24,267 nt of DNA from Eimeria necatrix (lineage: Eukaryota; Apicomplexa; Conoidasida; Eucoccidiorida; Eimeriidae). Positions within the stretch are counted from its first letter, which is position 1. Each line of letters opens with the position of its first letter. The notes under the pieces were generated by a model that worked only from the letters and a program-made list of their open reading frames with translations, searched no databases and was not told the origin of the DNA. The stretch is taken from positions 15,001 through 39,267 of the forward strand of contig NW_013653524.1 in assembly GCF_000499385.1 (NCBI RefSeq). Reading direction: 5' to 3'. Below are positions 18,493 to 24,267 of this stretch, piece by piece. The translations under genes were made by a program, and so were the position numbers.

Positions 18493-18835
18493 CTAAACCC
18501 TAAACCCTAAACCCTAAACCCTAAACCCTAAAAATTCCCTCCTGAGCCCTATGGGGTAGCCGTGCCTTCACCCTGGCTCGAAACCCTAGTTCCAAACCCT
18601 ATCTTAAACCCTAGGGTTTGAGCTAGGGTTTAGACCCTAGCTCCAAACCCTAGCTCCAAACCCTAGCTCCAAACCCTAGCTCCAAACCCTAGCTCCAAAC
18701 CCTAGCTCCAAACCCTTGCTCCAAACCCTAGCTCCAAACCCTCGAGGACTTTTGGCGGTTTTCGTTTGCTCCATTTTGATTCAAAAGTTTTCAGCCGTTG
18801 CCCCAAACCCTAAACCCTAAACCCTAAACCCTAGA
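18493..18835. repeat. CCCTAAA arrays and a 13-bp CCCTAGCTCCAAA array between convergent genes
   Basis: CCCTAAA at 18494-18531 and 18804-18833 flank a run of about eight 13-bp units (18637-18742) in which the telomere-like heptamer alternates with AGCTCC. The rest (18532-18636, 18743-18803) is mixed sequence without a gene. Confidence 0.88.
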
Positions 18836-18847
18836 GCCAGCAGAGCG

Positions 18848-19080
18848 GCGAGTGCCTCAGGTGCACCAGCTGCAGCAGCTGCTGCTGCTGCGGCTGCTGC
18901 TCCGGCAGCTGCAGCAGCTGCAGCAGCTGCTGCGACTGCTGCTGCGGCTGCTGCTGCAGTTGCTGCTGCGGCTGCTGCTGCTGCGGCTGCTGCTGCAGTT
19001 GCTGCTGCGGCTGCTGCTGCTGCGGCTGCTGCTGCAGTTGCTGCTGCGGCTGCTGCGGCTGCTGCTGCAGTTGCTGCTGC

Positions 19081-19116
<36 letters not shown>
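18848..19116. repeat. Higher-order CTG/CGG/CAGTTG repeat of 33-36 bp
   Basis: On the plus strand a CTG array with regularly spaced CGG, CAG and TTG variants and a period of about 33-36 bp. On the minus strand one frame reads a periodic QQQP/QQQL protein that would follow FGARAMVSRLWGLAADP and end at 18831. This may be an alternative C-terminus of the minus-strand gene or its 3' UTR. Confidence 0.7.
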
Positions 19117-19135
19117 GCTTTTCCTAAAGCAAACC

Positions 19136-19346
19136 CTAAGTCCTCCAGCAGCTTTTGAGAAAACAGCAAAGAAGCTTCTCGAGGGTCTGCAGCAAGACCC
19201 CACAGGCGGCTGACCATCGCGCGGGCGCCGAACGCTGCAGCAGGCAAACCCTAAACCCTAAACCCTAAACCCTAAACCCTCGAAAGGGCGGCCCGCGTCG
19301 CTGCCGCGCGGCAGCACTCAGCAGCAGAATACACGGCGGCAAAAGT

Positions 19347-19379
<33 letters not shown>

Positions 19380-19560
19380 TCTAGCCACCCCTCAGTTCTC
19401 CTTTCAGGGCTAGGGTTTAGGGTTTAGGGTTTAGGGTTTAGGGTTTTGAAGCGTACATGAATAGGGCCTCAGGGGTTTTTCTGTCTTCGCGTCAAACAAA
19501 AAAAAGTAAAGAGTTTCCAGCAGCAAAGCAGAGTACAAAGTCACAGCAGCTTTGTCCCCC

Positions 19561-19599
<39 letters not shown>

Positions 19600-19656
19600 A
19601 CTGAAGACTCATCGTCGCCGACCTTGCTGCTGCGACGCGCACGCGCGCCGCCCTGA

Positions 19657-19704
<48 letters not shown>

Positions 19705-19727
19705 CCAGTTGCCTCGGTGGCGCCCGA

Positions 19728-19776
<49 letters not shown>

Positions 19777-19879
19777 AGGGCAGCAGCAAGAGCTGCCACC
19801 GCCGACGGATGAGCTAGCTGCCGACTTCCCCTATTTCCTTTGCTGCGGCGCAGAGCAGCAGCAACGGAACGCCCGCTCA

Positions 19880-19927
<48 letters not shown>

Positions 19928-20760
19928 GCACAGCTCCCTGGCTGCTGCTGCCGTCCTCTCCTTGCTGCTGCTGCTGCTGCTGCGTCTCCACTTGTCGCTT
20001 CTTCCTGGGGGGCCCCCCGGGGGGGCCCCCCGGGGGGCCCCCTGCGAGCTGCTGCAGCCGGGGAGCAGCAGCAGCAGCAGCTTTGAGCTGCTGCTGCCGC
20101 AGCCACCGCCGCAGCAGCAAACTTCTTGCTGCAGTCCATTCTGTAAACATTATATCCAAAGCCCCCAAGTCTGCATGCGTTGTCAGCCGGAAAAACCTGA
20201 AACGCACACCCAAACCCTAAACCCTAAACCCTAAACCCTAAACCCTAAACCCTAAACCCTAAGCTCGCAGCCCCTAACCCTAAACCCTAATCCCGCAGCC
20301 CCTAACCCTAGTCCCGCAGCCCGTGGCACCAAACCCTAGGCCCTATAGCTGGAGCCCTTGACCCCAAACCCTAAACCCTAAACCCTAAACCCTAAATCCT
20401 CAACCGGAATCTCTTTAAACCCTTTGTCGTGGCTCTTGGCCCTAAACCCTAAACCCCAAACCCTAAACCCTAAACTCCAGACCCTAAACGCTCAACCCCA
20501 AACCCTAAACCCTGAAGCGGCGGCTCACGCTCCTCAGCCTAAACCACAAGGCCCTGGGCCCCTAATACCCAAACCCTAAACCCTAAACCCTAAACCCTAA
20601 ACCCTAAAACGAGTCACTACTTAGGACGGAAAACGAAGCCAAGGGTTTAGGCTTTAGGGTTTAGGGTTTAGGGTTTAGGGTTTTGTTTCACCTCTTGGCA
20701 ATCCTCTGGGCAGTCATAGCAGCACACAAGAAGTCGTCAAGGCGCAGCCCAAAGCGGGGA

Positions 20761-20795
<35 letters not shown>

Positions 20796-20943
20796 CTGCT
20801 GCTGCTGCTCTTCTGCTGCTGCTGCTGCGTCCCGGTGCAGCAGCAGCAGCAAAGGCCGCAGCAGCGCAGCAAAGCAGCAGGCAATGAGCGCTGTGAGGCT
20901 GCTGCAGCGGAAAGGCTCAACGCGGCTAAAGTCGCAGAGTGCT

Positions 20944-20982
<39 letters not shown>

Positions 20983-21391
20983 TCTGTCCCCCCGTTTGCT
21001 GCTGCCTCCGCTGCTGCTGCTGCTGCAGCAGGCGCCTGCAGCGACAGCAGCTGCAGCCGGCTGGGCCCCACAGCGCGCAGCAGCAGCTGCTGCCCCCTCA
21101 AGGCAACAGCAACAGCAGCAGCACCTCGAGCTGTTTGCTGCTGCGCTGCAGCAAAGAAGGAGACAGCAGCAGCCCCAAGGCCTTCCCGCTGGGTCGACTT
21201 TGCTGCGCTGCTGCAGCAGCTGCTGCCTGCAGCAGCAGCAGCAGCAGCAGCAGCAGAAACCCTTGCTGCTGCAGTTTGCTGCGCTGCTGCGCCTGGCGCT
21301 GCGGGAGCTTCTTCTGCGCCTGCTGCTGCTGCTGCTGGCGATGCCCCTTCTGGGGATGTTGCTGCAGCTTCTGCTGCTGCAGCAGCAGCTC

Positions 21392-21427
<36 letters not shown>

Positions 21428-21511
21428 TAGCTGCTGCTGCAGCTCCGTCCTGCTGCGCTTCCGCAGCAAAGCAGGCGAGAGCAGCCAAGGGGTCCCCTGG
21501 GGGCTCTTCCT

Positions 21512-21547
<36 letters not shown>

Positions 21548-21741
21548 CTGCTGCTGCAGCTTCTGCTGCAGCAACTGCTGCTGCTATGTGCTGCCGCACG
21601 AAGAGGGGGCCGCAGCTCTGCAGCAAGCTGCTGCTGAGGCCCTGCAGCAAACGGCGCTTTATGCTGCCAGCAGCAGCAAGATGTGCTGCTTGGAGTTTCG
21701 AAAGCAAGTCTTTAGCAGCAAAGAGTCCCCCGAGGCACCAG

Positions 21742-21786
<45 letters not shown>

Positions 21787-21815
21787 TGGGCTGCGGCCCG
21801 CTCCGGCCAAAGCAA

Positions 21816-21853
<38 letters not shown>

Positions 21854-22023
21854 GGAGGCGGCGCCGCAGGTGATGCTGCAGCAGCAGCTCGTCAGAGCGC
21901 AGCCGCCGGAGAATAAAAGCTGCTGCTTTGCGGGGCAGCAAACTGCTGCAGCAGCTGCTGCACAGTGTCACTGCTGCTGCTGCTGCTGCTGCTGCTGTCT
22001 CTCCTGCTGCTGCTGCTGCAGAC

Positions 22024-22059
<36 letters not shown>

Positions 22060-22133
22060 CCCCCTTCTGCTGGAGGAGCAGAACCAACGGGATCTGCAGC
22101 GTCTCCTGAACCTGCTGCTGCTGCTGCTGCTGC

Positions 22134-22168
<35 letters not shown>

Positions 22169-22280
22169 AAGAGTCTCGCACCTTCTTGCCGCAGGCGTCG
22201 CAATACCTGGGGTGGACATACACCCAAAACACTTGGCGCCAAGCTGCTGCTGCAGCCTCGGGCGGAACTGCTCCCTCTTG

Positions 22281-22313
<33 letters not shown>

Positions 22314-22485
22314 ATCTGCTGCTGCTGCTGCTGCTGGTGTTGCTGCTGCGCTGGCTATCGCTGCTACTGCCTGCTGCTGCTGCTGCTGCTGTTGCTGCAG
22401 TGCAGCAGCAAATTTATTGGAGGCCCTGGTTGAAGAGAGCCGCCTGAGACAAAGTTCTCTGTAAGCCGCAGCTGAGAGCGCTGCT

Positions 22486-22538
<53 letters not shown>

Positions 22539-22772
22539 ATCACGAGCAGCTCCTTCTTCTTCTTGAGACGGCTGTTGAGCCGCCGGAGGAGCAGCAGCAC
22601 GATCAGCAGCAGCAGCAGCAGAAGCTGCAGCAGCAGCAGCAGCAGCAGGGCACCCCACAGCTACGAGCAACCCCCGAACATCAGCAGCAGAAGGCAGCAA
22701 AGCAAGAAGTGTTGCTGCTAGGTATGGGCTAAGCAGCAGCTGCTGCAGCGCACTGAATGCTGCACCCCCGTT

Positions 22773-22817
<45 letters not shown>

Positions 22818-23037
22818 AGCAACAGCAACCAAGACACAGTCATCGCTGTCGCTGCCACTGGGCTCACAGACACCGGGGCTTGTTTTGCTGCTGCTGCTGC
22901 TGCTGATGCTGCAGCAGCTCACTTCGCCCTCGGACCCTTTGTCCTGCTGCTGCTGCTGCTGCAGCAGCTTTCTACGGCGTGGGGCCCGGTTTCCCTTAGG
23001 GGCCACTACTCCAACTCCAACAATATCTACATCTGAT

Positions 23038-23071
<34 letters not shown>

Positions 23072-23159
23072 CTTTGTTGCTGCTGCAGTGCTCGCTACGG
23101 GTGCTGCTGCTGCCGCTGCTGCGGCTGCTGCAGCTGCGGCCCCGCCTGGGCTTCCCCAT
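19136..23159 (-). CDS. Large Ala/Ser/Gln-rich protein with two CxxC pairs; possible F-box-like region
   Basis: Model exons 23159-20692, 20196-19457, 19390-19278 and 19234-19136 (1,139 codons plus stop); phases 2, 1, 0 are kept with GTGAAA, GTACGC and GTTTAG donors. It starts MGKPRRGRSCSSRSS, followed by a Ser/acidic segment with SESDVDIVGVGVV. Residues 130-170 (FSALQQLLLSPYLAATLLAL, DVRGLLVAV) have F-box-like helical character. WRQVFWVYVHPRYCDACGKK (CxxC at 320-323) pairs with TLCSSCC (400-403) across a 76-residue poly-Ala/acidic insert, as a split zinc site might. Exon 1 ends LDDFLCAAMTAQRIAKR and runs on as FFRLTTHADLGALDIMFTEW in exon 2, good evidence that the repeat between is an intron. 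Exon 2 carries GGPP repeats. The function is unknown; a substrate-recognition role is a guess from the F-box-like look. The last exon could instead use the frame FGARAMVSRLWG to 18831. Confidence 0.7.
19235..19277 (-). other. 43-nt intron made almost wholly of TTTAGGG
   Basis: In the minus sense: AGG, then GTTTAGGG units, then GTTTGCCTGCTGCAG. The repeat itself supplies the GT donor. Phase 0 on both sides. Confidence 0.55.
19391..19456 (-). other. 66-nt intron beginning with CCCTAAA units
   Basis: In the minus sense GTACGCTTCAAAACCCTAAA and more units, ending GGAGAACTGAG. It joins phase 1 to phase 1. Without splicing the frame ends within the array. Confidence 0.6.
20197..20691 (-). other. 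Intron with facing CCCTAAA and TTTAGGG arrays
   Basis: In the minus sense the donor GTGAAACAAAACCC is followed by CCCTAAA (plus 20643-20684), and TTTAGGG precedes the acceptor GTGTGCGTTTCAG (plus 20211-20262). Between them lie further TTTAGGG-sense arrays at plus 20365-20398, 20439-20519 and 20570-20608, with degenerate copies. Confidence 0.82.
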
Positions 23160-24035
23160 GGCCGGGGCCCGCCTGCTGCTGCTCTAAAGACACATTTAAA
23201 CTGCCTAAGCAGCAGCTTGCTGCTGCTGCTGCTGCTGCTGCTGCGCTGCGTCTGGGGCGTGTGTGCTGGAGGGGGCCCCCCGCGTGCTGCTGGGGGCCCC
23301 CCAAGTCGCCGGGGGCCCCCTGGTGTAGCTGGCAGCAGCAGCAGCACGGGCTTCTATTTGCTGTTCTATTAAACTAAAATAAAAGGCTAAGCGGAAGCGA
23401 AGTGGGGGCGAGTTGCTGCAGCAGCAGCAGCAGAGCAGCGGCCAGTGGTTGCGAGAAGCAGCAGTGGCGGCGCTGCTGCTGCTGGGCTGCTGCTGCAGCG
23501 CTGCGCGCAGCTTTTTTAGATTTCTGGCGGAATTGGAGTTACTTTTTGGATTAGTTTCTTTGAAATAAATAAAAGAAGAAGTTTTTTGAGGTTTTGGAGA
23601 GCGAGCGGCTGGCCGGGGCGGTGGCGGCTGGGCTGCTGCTGCGGCTGGGCGGTCTGTTGCTGCTGCTGCTGCTGCTGCTGGTGGTTCCGAGTCGCTGCTG
23701 CTGCTGCTGCTGGAAGCGCTAGAGTTGGGAGGCCGCTGAGGAGTTGAATGAAAGGGAAATTAAAAAAGAAAAAGATTTTCAATTTTAAAATCAAAAAAGG
23801 GTTTAGTTTTGGGGCAGTTGCGGCTGCGGCGCGGGTGCTTTCGGACTGGTGCGGCTGGCAGCTGCAGCAGCAGCAGCGGCTGCTCCCGCACACGGCCAGC
23901 TGCAGCAGCAGCAGCAGCAGCTGCAGCAGCAGCAGCAGCAGCGCTCAGACCGCAGCAGCAAGCTTAAAAGCTCTTTTTTGTCCAGTTTTTGTTTTCTTTT
24001 CGAAGTCTTTTCTATTTATTTGTTCAGTTTGCAAA
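23160..24035. promoter_or_regulatory. Divergent promoter region
   Basis: 876 bp between the starts of the minus-strand gene and the carrier gene. It holds a GGGGGCCCCC cluster (23271-23320), A/T-rich stretches (23355-23390, 23545-23590, 23750-23810), CTG blocks (23219-23242, 23657-23680, 23695-23712) and CAG blocks (23860-23945). The A/T-rich 23960-24035 directly upstream of the ATG is a likely 5' UTR. No motif is specific enough to name. Confidence 0.5.
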
Positions 24036-24139
24036 ATGGGAGAAAGTGAAACTCAGGCTTGGGACACTTCCGTCCGCGAGTGGCTGGTCGACACCGGCAG
24101 GGTCTTCGCCGGCGGCGTTGCTAGCGTGAGTTCTCCTGC

Positions 24140-24188
<49 letters not shown>

Positions 24189-24267
24189 TTTGCTGCTGCT
24201 TCGCGCCTTCCGCACACCCCGCCGCGAGCCAGCAGCAGCAGCAGCAGCAGCAGCAGCTGCTGCGGCA
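24036..24267 (+). CDS. Probable mitochondrial carrier (SLC25) family protein, first exon only
   Basis: ATG at 24036 after GCAAA. Thirty codons, MGESETQAWDTSVREWL then VDTGRVFAGGVAS, end at a consensus donor GTGAGT (24126). The FAGGVAS string at this distance from the start matches the beginning of the first carrier repeat (xxAGGxAG...), in which the PxDxxK signature follows some ten residues later and so would lie in the next exon outside the window. Carriers move metabolites or nucleotides across the inner mitochondrial membrane; the substrate cannot be told. The following intron is again CTG in the sense direction (24136-24186) and turns to CAG at the window edge. The family call rests on a short motif and could be wrong. 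Confidence 0.45.

Noticed and set aside
9302..20684. A true chromosome end
   Set aside because: Arrays are short, occur in both orientations, and are embedded between exons of intact domains, so they are interstitial.

Overview
The window looks like a nuclear segment of an Eimeria genome, probably the E. tenella/necatrix group. Two repeats dominate it: CAG/CTG triplets running through exons and introns (coding mainly Ala, Gln and Ser), and interstitial telomere-like TTTAGGG/CCCTAAA arrays. Genes are multi-exon. This combination is known from the repeat-rich segments of Eimeria chromosomes. The organism is inferred from sequence character only. I had no search tool; homologies are from recognised motifs, and exon models rest on domain continuity plus GT/AG sites and phase bookkeeping.

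Layout. (1) 1-3136, minus: a WDR70 (gastrulation-defective-1 type) WD40 protein, two exons visible, C-terminus cut by the window edge. (2) 3137-4567: divergent intergenic DNA. (3) 4568-13886, plus: a 15-exon model (1,917 codons plus stop, all phases consistent) with a long Ala/Gln-rich helical N-terminus, a Ser-rich linker, a GRAM domain on small exons and a VASt (StART-like) domain, which is the architecture of Lam/Ltc/GRAMD1 lipid-transfer proteins. (4) 13887-16302: CAG, TAGC, GGGGGCCCCC and telomere-like repeats. (5) 16303-18492, plus: a syntaxin (Qa-SNARE) with N-peptide, Habc region, the first half of the SNARE motif and a C-terminal membrane anchor, but with an apparent one-base frameshift and without the second half of the SNARE motif. 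(6) 18493-19135: repeats between convergent genes. (7) 19136-23159, minus: a four-exon gene for a large Ala/Ser/Gln-rich protein with a possible F-box-like helix region and two CxxC pairs. (8) 23160-24035: divergent promoter region. (9) 24036 to the end, plus: first exon of a probable mitochondrial carrier.

The most unusual signal is in the introns. Read in the sense of the gene, telomere-like arrays are arranged non-randomly: C-rich CCCTAAA lies just after the donor and G-rich TTTAGGG just before the acceptor in at least five introns of three genes on both strands, and I found no intron with the reverse order. The RNA could fold so that the repeats pair and bring the splice sites together. 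A second regularity is that most intronic triplet arrays read CTG in the sense direction (no AG, pyrimidine-rich), whereas exons carry most of the CAG. Together these suggest how this genome tolerates massive repeats inside genes.
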